NCBI GenBank assembly: GCA_034509925.1
Contig: CM067535.1
Coordinates: 5,001 to 69,000 of the forward strand
Reading direction: 5' to 3'
DNA length: 64,000 nucleotides
DNA from: Hirudinaria manillensis
Taxonomy: Eukaryota > Annelida > Clitellata > Hirudinida > Hirudinidae
The translations under genes and the position numbers were made by a program. The stretch's first letter is position 1. Each line of letters opens with the position of its first letter. Shown in pieces: positions 1 through 10,339 of the stretch. Under the pieces are notes generated by a model, which was given only the letters and a program-made list of their open reading frames with translations, searched no databases and was not told the origin of the DNA.

Positions 1-313
1 GATAAAAAAGAATTTAAGAACAAAAGTGAAAAAAGCAATTAAAAAATTACGCTAAGAAATACCATTAAATTGCAACGCATAAAATGGTATCGAAGCAAAA
101 TAGAAGCAAGCACGTGTGTTTTGAACAAAACACTGATAACCACTAAGAAATATCTTAGGATTATCAAGCGACAAAAATACGAATACTTCAACAGACAAAA
201 TACAAGGCAAAATACCGTTAATACGATTAAACTCACTAGGCCCTCGGCAGTTCTGCCCTCTAAGGTGAGCGAATAAGCGAAAAACGTAAAGATCGAAAAG
301 CGGAAAATATTGT

Positions 314-350
314 CCTTATATAGCCGAGGAAGGTCCAGTGTTGACCAATA
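314..350 (-). promoter_or_regulatory. Pol II promoter in the element 3' region (copy 1)
   Basis: On the minus strand an inverted CCAAT box (ATTGG) lies 22 nt before the TATA box TATATAAGG. The same 37-nt arrangement occurs in all seven units that include this region. It lies in the 3' part of the element, so its transcript would leave through the 3' tip and enter the next unit. Transcription start is predicted about 30 nt downstream. Confidence 0.65.
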
Positions 351-533
351 GGAGACTCCTGAGCGGCGGTGGGAGCACTGCTTCCCCTGTCCTTTGAAGT
401 GTTCATGCTGGCTAGCTTCTCTCTCCTCTAGAGGGGAGGTGGTGTCCTAGGAACTAGTTAATTAGTTATGCAGGCGTGACTCATTACATCGAGTTCAGGC
501 CAGTCATTGTGTAATGCATCCTTGGCCTAGAAC

Positions 534-2191
534 TAGGCGGTAAGATGGCTACGTTCCTTCGGACAGAAGTAACTTCCTTTTTCGAACGCCAAGATGACGG
601 TGAGGTTCCTGAAGAGTTCATCCCTGGGGTGAACATTCCTGATGCTATCTTCTGTTGTTGTCTCCTGTCGTTCCCAGTGGTTTTTACCCAAAGGAACTAT
701 AACGGGTAAGACTTTAAAATACTACTTAGACGATCGTCAGAAGCATTTGTAATTTCTATGAGAATACTTCTCAAAGTTAGGTGATTGTACAGTGGCGAAA
801 TATCTTTGTCGATAAGTTCAATAGAATTTTCTAAGTAATATTCATTCTTAGAAGGTGATCTAATGAAACTATTGATTTCTGAGATAGCTGGATACCCAAA
901 CATATAATTTTGGGTGGCATGATTCAGCATTTTTTATAAGGAAAGAAATCTCTAATTAATCTCCTTCTTTATTAAGAAATGTATTCGTATCAAGAATTAT
1001 CAAGTTCACGGAAACCCGTTACATCCAAAAGATAATTATTGTCATAATATACTCCAAATTTTTTGAAAATTAATTTTTCAAAAATACAGAAATTTATTCT
1101 TAAAAAATTAAATTTTAAAAATAAATTCTTTTGTTTTATTCTAATAGATTCCTCAAAGTTACGCGGCCTCGAATGATCCGTTCCAATTATCGTTCTTGGT
1201 ATATCTAACGATAATATGACGTTGAGGTTCCCGACGAATTCCGTCATAGGAGACAAATCATCAATTATCCTCCTGGTTAATCGAAGAGAGTTATGAATGG
1301 TAAGAATTTCTTATATTCGAAAAAAAATGTCTTGACGATCGTCACAGGCATAGTGATTGTAACTTAGTGGAGTATATAAGGGGAGTATTCAGTCGACCAA
1401 GAAAATCTTTTTAAGATAATCTTTATATCGAATGAGATGTGAATTGATACAACCACTTTTATTGGTTAGCATGATTCAGCATTTTTTCAATAAGAAATCT
1501 CTTATTGGAAATCTCAGAAAAGATAATTATTGTCATAATATACTCCAAATTTATTGAAAATTATTTTTCAAAAATTTATTATACAAAAATTTATTCTTAA
1601 AAAATTAATTTTTAAAAATAAATTCTTTTGTTTTATCCTTGTAGATTCCTCAAAGTTACGCGGTCTCGAATGATCCGTTCCAATTATCGTTCTTTGTATA
1701 TCTAACGATAATATGACGTTGAGGTTCCCGACGAATTCCGTCATAGGAGACAAATCATCAATTATCCTCCTGGTTTATCGAAGAGAGTTATGAATGGTAA
1801 GAATTTCTTATATTCGAAAAAAATGTCTTGACGATCGTCACAGGCATAGTGATTGTAACTTAGTGGAGTATATAAGGGGAGTATTCAGTCGACAAAGAAA
1901 ATCTTTTTAAGATAATCTTTATATCGAATGAGATGTGAATTGATACAACCACTTTTATTGGTTTAGCATGATTCAGCATTTTTTCAATAAGAAATCTCTT
2001 ATTGGAAATCTCAGAAGTGTTATTTAGTTGATATTAGCGTACAAAAGATAATTTTTATAATTATTCTGCTCACCATGTGTACAAATAATTCCTTTTCTTA
2101 AAAATCAATTATGATTTTCATTCGGTACAGGCTACAAGAGGTTTAGCATCATCGAGATGGATGTCCAGAATATCATCAAGAGTCCATTCGT
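534..2191 (-). repeat. Decayed tandem copies of the ORF2 3' end (copy 1)
   Basis: Downstream of the ORF2 stop the element holds three further degenerate versions of the last 350-400 nt of ORF2, spaced about 500 nt. Each carries recognisable echoes of the ORF2 tail: a GCTGAATCATGC-type start, a CATTCGATATAAAGATTATCTT segment in two of them, and a GACGATCGTC motif. The most distal version (about 534-930) still reads RSPSKNEYYLENSIELIDKD, parallel to RLSSKNEYFLKTSNELIHKQ in ORF2. All are broken by stops and frameshifts, so they act as 3' untranslated sequence. Confidence 0.75.
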
Positions 2192-3961
2192 TCAGAAGAA
2201 TTTCGAGAGGAGATTACTTCCTTTTTCGAAGGCTGAGACGATCGTGAAGTTTCTGAAGAAATCATCTTCGGAGAGAACTCTTCTAACGCTGTTTACTGCC
2301 TTCCTCGAGGTTTCACCAAAAGGAATTACAAAAGGTAAGATTTTCTTATCTTTATTTTTACTTGGACGATCATCCGAAGCATTCGCTACTTCTCTGAGAA
2401 TTTTTCTCATAGTTTGGCGATTGTAACCCAGCGAAATTTGTTTGTGGATAAGCTCATTAGAGGTTTTAAGGAAGTATTCATTCTTAGAAGATAATCTTTT
2501 ATATCGAATGAATTGTGATTTAACAATACCACCAAAAGTATGTTTTGGGTGGCATGAGTCCGGGTTTAAAAGAAGTCTATTGTTAGTCTCCTTAAAAAAC
2601 ACCTTTGTACCAATGGAGTTATCTGGTTCGCGGAATACCGTTACATCCAGAAAATTGATTGCGTTTTTATCGCATTGTAATTCAATTTTAATGTCCGTTA
2701 TTACATTGTTCATTGCAGATTCCAGAAGAGTAGCATCATCCGATGAACCCTTCCAGATCATGAAAATATCATCCAGATACCTAAGGTAGATTTTGGGTTT
2801 TAATTGATAATTTAGAACTAAATTATCTAACGCTCTTAAGTAGAGGTTGGCTAAACCCGGTGAGTACTTTTTACCCATGGCACAACCACAAACTTGGAGG
2901 AAATAATCACCATTAAATTCAAAATCATTTCTTTTCAAGGTGAATTCGAGCAGATCGATGATCAAAGAATCAGGGCGGTTACCGACCGGGTGCTTGTTAA
3001 ACCAACGTTTAATGACAGCAACCGTTCTATTCAAATTCATATTGGTGTATAACGAACTAACGTCACCCGTTATAAAAATGTCATTATCATCCAAATGAAT
3101 CCCTTTAATCTTTTGAATAAAATCGAAGCTATCCCTCACATAAGAGGGAAGGTGTTGTGCGTATTTATTGATATGGTAATCAATAAATTGAGCAATACGT
3201 GACGATTCCGTTTTGATATCGGAAACTATCGGTCGACCGGGTGGGCAATTAGGATCAAACCATTTACTCTTCGGTTTATGAACCTTAGGTAAAAAGTAGA
3301 ATTTTCTACTATTAAACGGTCTTGGGCCCGTAAGAAATTTAAACAATTTCGAACTAATTTGGTGTGTATCCAAGGCATTTTTCAATTTTTGTTCCAATAG
3401 TCGAGCGTTTTCTGGTTGTATTGACTTTGTCAATTTAACGTAGAATTTCGTATCATTTAATTGCCGAATTGCCTCATCGAGGTATTTCTGTTTATCAAGG
3501 ATTACAAAGGACGAACCTTTATCGGCCTTACGAATAGTAATTGACTTGTTATTAGCAATTTTATTGATACTTGCGTAATCAGAAAACCCATGTGTGATTT
3601 CGTTCAAAGTTCGAAAGGACGTCCGACTAGAATCGGTAGCATCTCTTACAATAAAATTATTCATTGTTTGGTAGAACTTATTTGTTACTTCATCGAGAAT
3701 TAACCTCGTGTTGTAATCAAGACATTCGAGAGGTGGTTCCCACTCACTCGGTATTCTAAAGCTATCACTTTTAGGTAAATCACTTTTGAAAAACGCTTTT
3801 AATTTTAGCGTTCTAATAAAACGTTTAATAGCTTCATGGATTCTTTGTGAATTCACTTTACTATAACACGGAACAAAGTAAATGCCCTTCTGTAAGACAT
3901 TCAATTCTTTATTGTTAAACACAAAGTTAGAAAGGTTGAATGTCCTATTATCTGGATCCAG
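2192..3961 (-). CDS. PLE reverse transcriptase (ORF2), copy 1
   Basis: This frame follows directly from the ORF1 TGA (3964-3962) with no stop and no ATG until 99 codons later. Counting from the GTG at 3922, the visible PLE motifs are ADKGSSFVILD (133-143), FYFLPKVHKP (208-217), GRPIVS (229-234), motif A GDVSSLYTNM with Asp287, motif B CGCAMGKKYSPGLANLYL (345-362), motif C YLDD (382-385), and the PLE-typical tail HPKHTFGGIVKSQFIRYKRL (458-477). The protein ends about 100 residues later with no GIY-YIG endonuclease, so priming probably uses an existing 3' end such as a telomere overhang. PLE reverse transcriptases are the retroelement enzymes closest to telomerase (established knowledge). The lack of an initiator suggests expression by stop-codon readthrough of ORF1, or by splicing. 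Confidence 0.88.
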   Translation of the reverse strand: MDPDNRTFNLSNFVFNNKELNVLQKGIYFVPCYSKVNSQRIHEAIKRFIRTLKLKAFFKSDLPKSDSFRIPSEWEPPLECLDYNTRLILDEVTNKFYQTMNNFIVRDATDSSRTSFRTLNEITHGFSDYASINKIANNKSITIRKADKGSSFVILDKQKYLDEAIRQLNDTKFYVKLTKSIQPENARLLEQKLKNALDTHQISSKLFKFLTGPRPFNSRKFYFLPKVHKPKSKWFDPNCPPGRPIVSDIKTESSRIAQFIDYHINKYAQHLPSYVRDSFDFIQKIKGIHLDDNDIFITGDVSSLYTNMNLNRTVAVIKRWFNKHPVGNRPDSLIIDLLEFTLKRNDFEFNGDYFLQVCGCAMGKKYSPGLANLYLRALDNLVLNYQLKPKIYLRYLDDIFMIWKGSSDDATLLESAMNNVITDIKIELQCDKNAINFLDVTVFREPDNSIGTKVFFKETNNRLLLNPDSCHPKHTFGGIVKSQFIRYKRLSSKNEYFLKTSNELIHKQISLGYNRQTMRKILREVANASDDRPSKNKDKKILPFVIPFGETSRKAVNSVRRVLSEDDFFRNFTIVSAFEKGSNLLSKFF

Positions 3962-5440
3962 TCACCGTAGGGAGCGAGGCTCATCTCTTACGAGTCCTCT
4001 TGTTACTTTCCACCAGGGTTCCTGTGAAAAGAGTTCATTGAAGGTCAATTTCAGTCTAGAAACTCTAAGTTTATAGCCCACACAAACAAAACTATCGGAT
4101 ACCATAGATTTGCTTATATGGATGGCCCAATCACGTAGCTCAATAATCGAATATTGTGAGGGGATCCTCTCACAACATTTTAAAGAATTATGGATTTCTG
4201 GGTTGATTTTCCCATTCAGGAAAGCCCACTCAGAATCCCGGTTTACCCCAAATGCTACTTTAAGTAGGCTGAGGACGACGTCGGCAATCACCGATACCGT
4301 GGAAAACCTCTTTAGTTTCACAGTACTAATACCATGGATTAAGCACAAACCTGTGTTAGGAGGACCACTGGGAACCCTGGTGGTCCTCGTGTTCATTTCC
4401 TCATTGGTTGGTACGATAGTAGGTCCGACGGTTGGTACGATAGTAGGTCCGACGGTTGGTTCGACGGTTGGTTCGATGGTTGGTCCGAGGGTAGGTCTGT
4501 TTGGGGAAGGGATGGAAAGGGATTCCATTTCCTTCTCCAAGGAGTCGTCGAGTAAGCTCGGATCAAATGGGGGAGACAGGGGGCGGGCAGGGGTACTAGT
4601 GGATGGAATTGGGGGAGGCACCTCCACGGATTCCAAGAAAGGTATAGTGGTTTCCCTGCTAACCTTAACCTCAGGTCCACGAATCCTGCGTTTTTTTGCA
4701 GGAGCGACCTGTGCAGGGGTATCCTCAGCAGGTCGTTTTTCACCCAAGAGAGATCTCCAGGCTGTGAGAGCCTGGGGAATTTCTAAATAAGAAGTATGTT
4801 TGCACGGAGAATCCTCCAGTACAAAATCAAAGATGGATTTCTCCATTTCATTGAACCTCTCATTATCCCAGCTGTCATGCTTCTTACTGACTTTCTTATA
4901 GGAGAACGCCTGCATCAGAATTTCTTCATCCACAGTCACTCCACTATTAAGGACCGCCCGTAATTCGCAGACAGACTGGTTGTGCTTGTTTAGCACAAAC
5001 GCTAGATTCGTGTCGAACATTATGTTCGCCATAACTCTAGCCGCCTCCTCACGCACTCTGATATATTCCTCATCGAATCCCGGGACCTTGGGACCGAAGG
5101 TAGAGGTCATTGTCTCCACGGTCTTGGAGAACTCCACAGACCTCCCGTTGTCCATGTAAAACCGGTACTGGATGATCCGGAAGATGATGTCCCCGATCTT
5201 CCGGTGCAATTCCCAAGTTTTAGGCTCGTGCTCCTTATGTTTCGGGAAAACCCGAACAGAAGGAGCAGGTGTAATCTTGGCAGAAGCCGCAACAGTAGGA
5301 GGTTGGACCAGATCTGGTCTCCTCCTTTGCGGCACTGCTTTACCATTGGTACGTCCCTTGTAAGGGAAATACTTCCTTGTACCCACATCTCTGGTCATTG
5401 GTTGACCCTTCAAGTTCCCTCTTTCATTGCCACGATTCAT
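3962..5440 (-). CDS. PLE ORF1 protein, intact copy (492 aa)
   Basis: The 492-residue protein starts at an ATG 39 nt inside the element's 5' tip. I recognise no enzyme domain. The N-terminus (about 1-70) is basic and proline-rich. A predicted helical region follows (about 75-235), including TWELHRKIGDIIFRIIQYRF near 75-94. A nuclear-localisation-like cluster AKKRRIR lies near 248-254, then a low-complexity Pro/Ser/Thr linker (270-345) with GPTIVPTV-type repeats at 319-345. The C-terminal block (365-492) is well conserved in copies 2 and 3. ORF1 proteins of retroelements often bind RNA or deliver the particle to its target, so a nuclear or telomere-directed role is inferred, not shown. The frame ends in TGA and continues in the same frame into ORF2, so this may be the N-terminal part of a readthrough polyprotein. 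Confidence 0.8.
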   Translation of the reverse strand: MNRGNERGNLKGQPMTRDVGTRKYFPYKGRTNGKAVPQRRRPDLVQPPTVAASAKITPAPSVRVFPKHKEHEPKTWELHRKIGDIIFRIIQYRFYMDNGRSVEFSKTVETMTSTFGPKVPGFDEEYIRVREEAARVMANIMFDTNLAFVLNKHNQSVCELRAVLNSGVTVDEEILMQAFSYKKVSKKHDSWDNERFNEMEKSIFDFVLEDSPCKHTSYLEIPQALTAWRSLLGEKRPAEDTPAQVAPAKKRRIRGPEVKVSRETTIPFLESVEVPPPIPSTSTPARPLSPPFDPSLLDDSLEKEMESLSIPSPNRPTLGPTIEPTVEPTVGPTIVPTVGPTIVPTNEEMNTRTTRVPSGPPNTGLCLIHGISTVKLKRFSTVSVIADVVLSLLKVAFGVNRDSEWAFLNGKINPEIHNSLKCCERIPSQYSIIELRDWAIHISKSMVSDSFVCVGYKLRVSRLKLTFNELFSQEPWWKVTRGLVRDEPRSLR

Positions 5441-5479
5441 TTTTTGTAGATAAATCTAATAACAAAGATGGTATTAGGC

Positions 5480-5920
5480 AGGGTTAGGGTTAGAATAGAA
5501 AATATAAATAAAACTGCACTTCCACTTTCTTTGTTAGTAGACAATCTAGCAAATTATGTATCGTGGTCGTCAAAAACACACAATATAAGTCTAACTAAAT
5601 TAACAATGCATCAAGAGACAATATATCGGCAATTGATGATATAAACTGGCATTAAAGTTAATGGGAACCCATAAAAATAAGAGCCAGATATGGACAGAAT
5701 GTTTAACTACAACGCCAAGAATTGCTAAGCAAGCTTGGAATTAAAGTAGTATTCGAGAGTCGTATGTTCTCAAAAAATTCTTAAAACGTGTTTATCGTAG
5801 AAAGAACCTAAGGAGAAAATAACGAAACCGATTGCAAATTCACTTAATAAATAATTAATTACCCGTCGAAGCACGTTTTTTTTAAAAAAAACTATTAGAT
5901 TAATAAGGGATGATAAATCA
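5480..5920 (-). mobile_element. 3' end fragment of an upstream PLE, minus orientation
   Basis: This matches, in reverse complement, the last roughly 430 nt of the autonomous element (compare 7330-7770 and 27270-27707). Its 3' terminus ends in two telomeric repeats (5480-5493) and then meets the 5' tip of copy 1. It is therefore the 5'-truncated upstream member of a head-to-tail tandem. It is cut off at 5915-5920, where the orientation of the whole region flips. Confidence 0.8.
5915..5920. other. Head-to-head junction with 6-bp microhomology
   Basis: Left of here the elements are minus-sense; right of here they are plus-sense. The sequence matches the minus-strand element up to AAATCA and matches the plus-strand element (compare 19590-19620) from AAATCA onward, so the two fragments share six bases. 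The minus-strand side ends within GATGATTTATCATC, an inverted repeat with a two-base loop. Confidence 0.8.
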
Positions 5921-7770
5921 ATAGTTTCATTAGATCACCTTCTAAGAATGAATATTACTTAGAAAATTCTATTGAACTTATCGACAAAGATATTTCGCCA
6001 CTGTACAATCACCTAACTTTGAGAAGTATTCTCATAGAAATTACAAATGCTTCTGACGATCGTCTAAGTAGTATTTTAAAGTCTTACCCGTTATAGTTCC
6101 TTTGGGTAAAAACCACTGGGAACGACAGGAGACAACAACAGAAGATAGCATCAGGAATGTTCACCCCAGGGATGAACTCTTCAGGAACCTCACCGTCATC
6201 TTGGCGTTCGAAAAAGGAAGTTACTTCTGTCCGAAGGAACGTAGCCATCTTACCGCCTAGTTCTAGGCCAAGGATGCATTACACAATGACTGGCCTGAAC
6301 TCGATGTAATGAGTCACGCCTGCATAACTAATTAACTAGTTCCTAGGACACCACCTCCCCTCTAGAGGAGAGAGAAGCTAGCCAGCATGAACACTTCAAA
6401 GGACAGGGGAAGCAGTGCTCCCACCGCCGCTCAGGAGTCTCCTATTGGTCAACACTGGACCTTCCTCGGCTATATAAGGACAATATTTTCCGCTTTTCGA
6501 TCTTTACGTTTTTCGCTTATTCGCTCACCTTAGAGGGCAGAACTGCCGAGGGCCTAGTGAGTTTAATCGTATTAACGGTATTTTGCCTTGTATTTTGTCT
6601 GTTGAAGTATTCGTATTTTTGTCGCTTGATAATCCTAAGATATTTCTTAGTGGTTATCAGTGTTTTGTTCAAAACACACGTGCTTGCTTCTATTTTGCTT
6701 CGATTCCATTTTATGCGTTGCAATTTAATGGTATTTCTTAGCGTAATTTTTTAATTGCTTTTTTCACTTTTGTTCTTAAATTCTTTTTTATCGTGAAATA
6801 CGCTTTAGAATTTTGTAGAACTTTTATATAATATATAATATATATTATATATTTCGGTATAGCTTTGATACTTGTAATGCGAAGCATTTCCTGGTATTTT
6901 TTAGCATTTTAATATACCTCGCTCGTCATTCTCAAAAATCTTTAACGTTAAATACGTTTTTAGATTTTTTTTGAAAAACGCACGTTATAAACTATTTTAT
7001 TTTAATTTATTGTATTTTTGGTTTTTAAAAAATTTTTTTTGGGTTCCCAATAATTTTTTTTACCAAATAAATAACCTTTTTCTTTGGTTTCTTCAAGGGC
7101 TGAGATTTCATCTCTTGTTGTTACACTAATTTATCGTTCATTGATGAATTCGTTGTAAAACTACTAAGTTAATTTAATTGCATCTTTGGTTTTAATTTTT
7201 GGGTTCCCAATAATTTTTTTACCAAATAAACAACTTATTTCTGTGGTTTTTCCAAGGGCTGAGATTTCATCTCTTGTTGTTACACTAATTTATCGTTCAT
7301 TGATGAATTCGTGGTAAAACTACTAAGTTAATTTGTTGTTTTGGGCGATGATTTATCATCCCTTATTAATCTAATAGTTTTTTTAAAAAAAACGTGCTTC
7401 GACGGGTAATTATTTATTAAGTGAATTTGCAATCGGTTTCGTTATTTTCTCCTTAGGTTCTTTCTACGATAAACACGTTTTAAGAATTTTTTGAGAACAT
7501 ACGACTCTCGAATACTACTTTAATTCCAAGCTTGCTTAGCAATTCTTGGCGTTGTAGTTAAACATTCTGTCCATATCTGGCTCTTATTTTTATGGGTTCC
7601 CATTAACTTTAATGCCAGTTTATATCATCAATTGCCGATATATTGTCTCTTGATGCATTGTTAATTTAGTTAGACTTATATTGTGTGTTTTTGACGACCA
7701 CGATACATAATTTGCTAGATTGTCTACTAACAAAGAAAGTGGAAGTGCAGTTTTATTTATATTTTCTATT
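5921..7770 (+). mobile_element. 5'-truncated PLE 3' fragment, plus orientation
   Basis: This corresponds to the last 1.85 kb of the autonomous element. It begins inside the most distal decayed ORF2-tail copy, which ends near 6260. Then follow the promoter block, an AT palindrome near 6828-6851, two tandem repeats of about 190 bp (near 7030-7330, each with GGGTTCCCAATAATTTTTTT and a CATCTCTTGTTGTTACAC block), and the terminal segment ending CTATTCTAACCC. It runs straight into telomeric array 1. It has no reverse transcriptase of its own. Confidence 0.85.
6443..6479 (+). promoter_or_regulatory. Pol II promoter in PLE 3' fragment
   Basis: Inverted CCAAT box at 6443 and TATATAAGG at 6471-6479, with the same spacing as in the other units. 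Just downstream, GGCCTAGTGAGTTT (about 6550) resembles a splice donor and could start a leader intron. Confidence 0.65.
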
Positions 7771-8227
7771 CTAACCCTAACCCTAACCCTAACCCTAACC
7801 CTAACCCTAACCCTAACCCTAACCCTAACCCTAACCCTAACCCTAACCCTAACCTAACCCTAACCCTAACCCTAACCCTAACCCTAACCCTAACCCTAAC
7901 CCTAACCCTAACCCTAACCCTAACCCTAACCCTAACCCTAACCCTAACCCTAACCCTAACCCTAACCCTAACCCTAACCCTAACCCTAACCCTAACCCTA
8001 ACCCTAACCCTAACCCTAACCCTAACCCTAACCCTAACCCTAACCCTAACCCTAACCCTAACCCTAACCCTAACCCTAACCCTAACCCTAACCCTAACCC
8101 TAACCCTAACCCTAACCCTAACCCTAACCCTAACCCTAACCCTAACCCTAACCCTAACCCTAACCCTAACCCTAACCCTAACCCTAACCCTAACCCTAAC
8201 CCTAACCCTAACCCTAACCCTAACCCT
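7771..8227 (+). repeat. Telomeric array 1, (CCCTAA)n
   Basis: About 76 CCCTAA units, almost perfect, with one CCTAA variant near 7851. The strand is that of a left-hand chromosome end. On the left it joins a complete PLE 3' terminus; on the right it joins the interior of a short-element minisatellite, so the right neighbour is 5'-truncated. Confidence 0.97.
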
Positions 8228-9548
8228 TTTATTACCAGAAATCGTCAACGTTTTATACGTTTGATAGATTTTTTTAAAAATAGAAAGCGCTTATTTTAAT
8301 TGCATTCTGGTTTTAATTTTATTTGGGTTTCCAATAATTTTATTACCAGAAATCGTCAACGTTTAATACGTTTTGATATATTTTTTTAAAATAAAAAGCG
8401 CTTATTTTTATTTTTATTTATTTCATTGCATTCTGTTTTTAATTTTATTTGGGTTTCCAATAATTTTATTACCAGAAATCGTCAATGTTTAATACGTTTT
8501 GATAGATTTTTTAAAAAATAAAAAGCGCTTATTTTAATTGCATTCTGGTTGTAATTCACAACTTTGTCATTGCATTCTGGTTTTAATTTTATTTGGGTTT
8601 CCAATAATTTTATTACCAGAAATCGTCAACGTTTAATACGTTCTGATAGATTTTTTAAAAATAAAAAGCGCTTATTTTAATTGCATTCTGGTTTTAATTT
8701 TATTTGGGTTTCCAATAATTTTATTACCAATTTTGCAACTAAAAATCGTCAACGTTTAATACGTTTTGATATATTTTTTAAAAACAAAAAACGCTTATTT
8801 TAATTTATTTTAATTTATTTTATTGCACTCTGGTTTTAATTTTATTTGGGTTTCCATTAATTTTATTACCAGAAATCGTCAACGTTTTATACGTTTGATA
8901 GATTTTTTTAAAAATAAAAAGCGCTTATTTTAATTGCATTCTGGTTGTAATTTTATTTGGGTTTCCAATAATTTTATTACCAATTATACAACTAAATTCT
9001 TTGGTTTCTTTAAGAGCTGAGTTTTCATCTCTTGTTTTAACACTGATTTATCGCTCCTTGACAAATTTGTGGTAAAACTACTAGGGTAATTTGTTAGTTG
9101 TATAGCTTTAATTTATAAGTGATGATTTATCATCTCTTGCTGTCTTAATGTGCTTTGACGAGTTTTTAATAAGTGAATATGCAATCTATGTGTCATTTTT
9201 TCCAAAATTTCTTTTCACGATAAATACGTCTGAAGAATTTTTTTGGAACATACGACTCCCTGTTACTGCATTATTTCAATTCTTGCGTTGCAATTCTTGG
9301 TAGTGCAGTTAACATTTTTTGTCCTAATCTGCTTTAACTTTAATGGGTTCCCAATATCTTTAATGCCAGATATCTAACTAGTCTTATTACATTCATCAAT
9401 TGCCGACTCATGGTCTCTTGATGCATTGTGAATTTAGTTATGTTTATATTGTGTTTTTGACGAATACGGTACATAATTTGCTTGATAATCTATTGACAAG
9501 GAAAGTGGAAGTGCAGTTTTATTAATTCTCGTCTTTAACCCTAACCCT
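8228..9548 (+). mobile_element. Short non-autonomous PLE, 5'-truncated copy
   Basis: This copy begins within the AT-rich minisatellite (8228 to about 8990). It continues through the conserved 3' segment (about 8990-9535) to ATTCTCGTCTTTAACCCTAACCCT, then meets the next unit's 5' tip at 9549. The 5' tip, small ORF and promoter are missing. The 3' segment is a diverged relative of the autonomous element's tail: both share AATTTGCT...GGAAGTGCAGTTTTATT and end in telomeric repeats. Confidence 0.82.
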
Positions 9549-9586
9549 GCCTAATACCATCTTTGTTATTAGATTTATCTGCAATT

Positions 9587-9700
9587 ATGAATCAATCGAA
9601 AGGACTAGAGATGATATTCTCTAGGAACCTTTCCGTCATCTTGGCGTTCAAAAAAGGAAGTAATCTCCTTCCTAAGGGACGTAGCCATCTTGCCGCCTAG
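9587..9700 (+). CDS. 37-aa fusion ORF of the short PLE
   Basis: ATG at the same place as the ORF1 start, ending TAG after 37 codons. It starts MN like ORF1, then reads FSRNLSVILAFKKGSNLL, which resembles the very end of ORF2 (FFRNFTIVSAFEKGSNLL). It therefore looks like a deletion scar that fuses the ORF1 start in frame to the decayed ORF2 end. The same ORF recurs at 12637 and 31333. Too short for a domain call; it could be translated or merely inherited. Confidence 0.45.
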   Translation: MNQSKGLEMIFSRNLSVILAFKKGSNLLPKGRSHLAA

Positions 9701-9880
9701 TTCTGGGCCAATGATGCATTACACAATGACTGGCCTGAACTCGATGTAATGACTCACGCCTGCATAACTAATTAACTAGTTCCTAGGACACCACCTCCCC
9801 TCTAGGAGAGAGAAGCTAGCCAGCATGAACACTTCAAAGGACAGTGGAAGCAGTGCTCCCACCGCCGCTCAGGAGTCTCC

Positions 9881-9917
9881 TATTGGTCAACACTGGACCT
9901 TTCTCGGCTATATAAGG
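9881..9917 (+). promoter_or_regulatory. Pol II promoter of short PLE unit B1
   Basis: Inverted CCAAT box at 9881 and TATATAAGG at 9909-9917. The flanking block (ACTCACGCCTGCATAACTAA through CCACCGCCGCTCAGGAGTCT) is nearly identical to that of the autonomous element, so both are likely controlled alike. Confidence 0.65.
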
Positions 9918-10339
9918 ACAATATTTTCCGCTTTTCGATCTTCTCGTTTTTCGCTTATTCGCTCACCTTAGAGGGCAGAACTGCCGAGGGCCTAGTGAGT
10001 TTAATCGTATTAACGGTACTTTGCCTTGTATTTTGTCTGTTGAAGTATTCGTATTTTTGTCGCTTGATAATCCTAGGATATTCTTAGTGGTTATCAGTGT
10101 TTTGTTCAAAACACACGTGCTTGCTTCTTTTTTGCTTCGATACCATTTTTTTGCGTTGCAATTTAATGGTATTTCTTAGCATAATTTTTTAATTGCTTTT
10201 TTCACTTTTGTTCTTAAATTCTTTTATCGTTAATACGCTTTAGAATTTCATTGAACACTGAGATTATATTTTGGTGTAGCCTGGATACTAGTAATGCGTA
10301 GCATTTTCTGGTATTTTTTAGCATTCCAATACACCCCAC

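Larger units (their letters stand above)
1..5479 (-). mobile_element. Autonomous Penelope-like retroelement, copy 1 (3' end off the window)
   Basis: On the minus strand the unit starts at 5479 with the tip GCCTAATACC, which also starts the units at 9549, 12599, 21467 and 31295. It then runs through a short leader, ORF1, one in-frame TGA, ORF2, decayed copies of the ORF2 3' end, and a TATA/CCAAT promoter, and leaves the window at position 1. By comparison with copy 3, about 1 kb of its 3' tail is missing. It is the only copy whose ORF1 has a start codon and no deletion. Its orientation is opposite to every element right of 5921. PLE assignment rests on the reverse transcriptase motifs. Lack of a GIY-YIG domain and the telomeric setting match the endonuclease-deficient PLEs known from bdelloid rotifers and other eukaryotes. 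Confidence 0.85.

Noticed and set aside
4110..4790. 226-aa and 116-aa ORFs overlapping ORF1
   Set aside because: Shadow frames of the proline/threonine-rich part of ORF1; no independent signal.
7766..8248. Long ORFs of VRVRV or PNPNP repeats over telomeric arrays (also 27657-28241)
   Set aside because: Translations of CCCTAA repeats; the repeat has few stops in several frames. Not genes.
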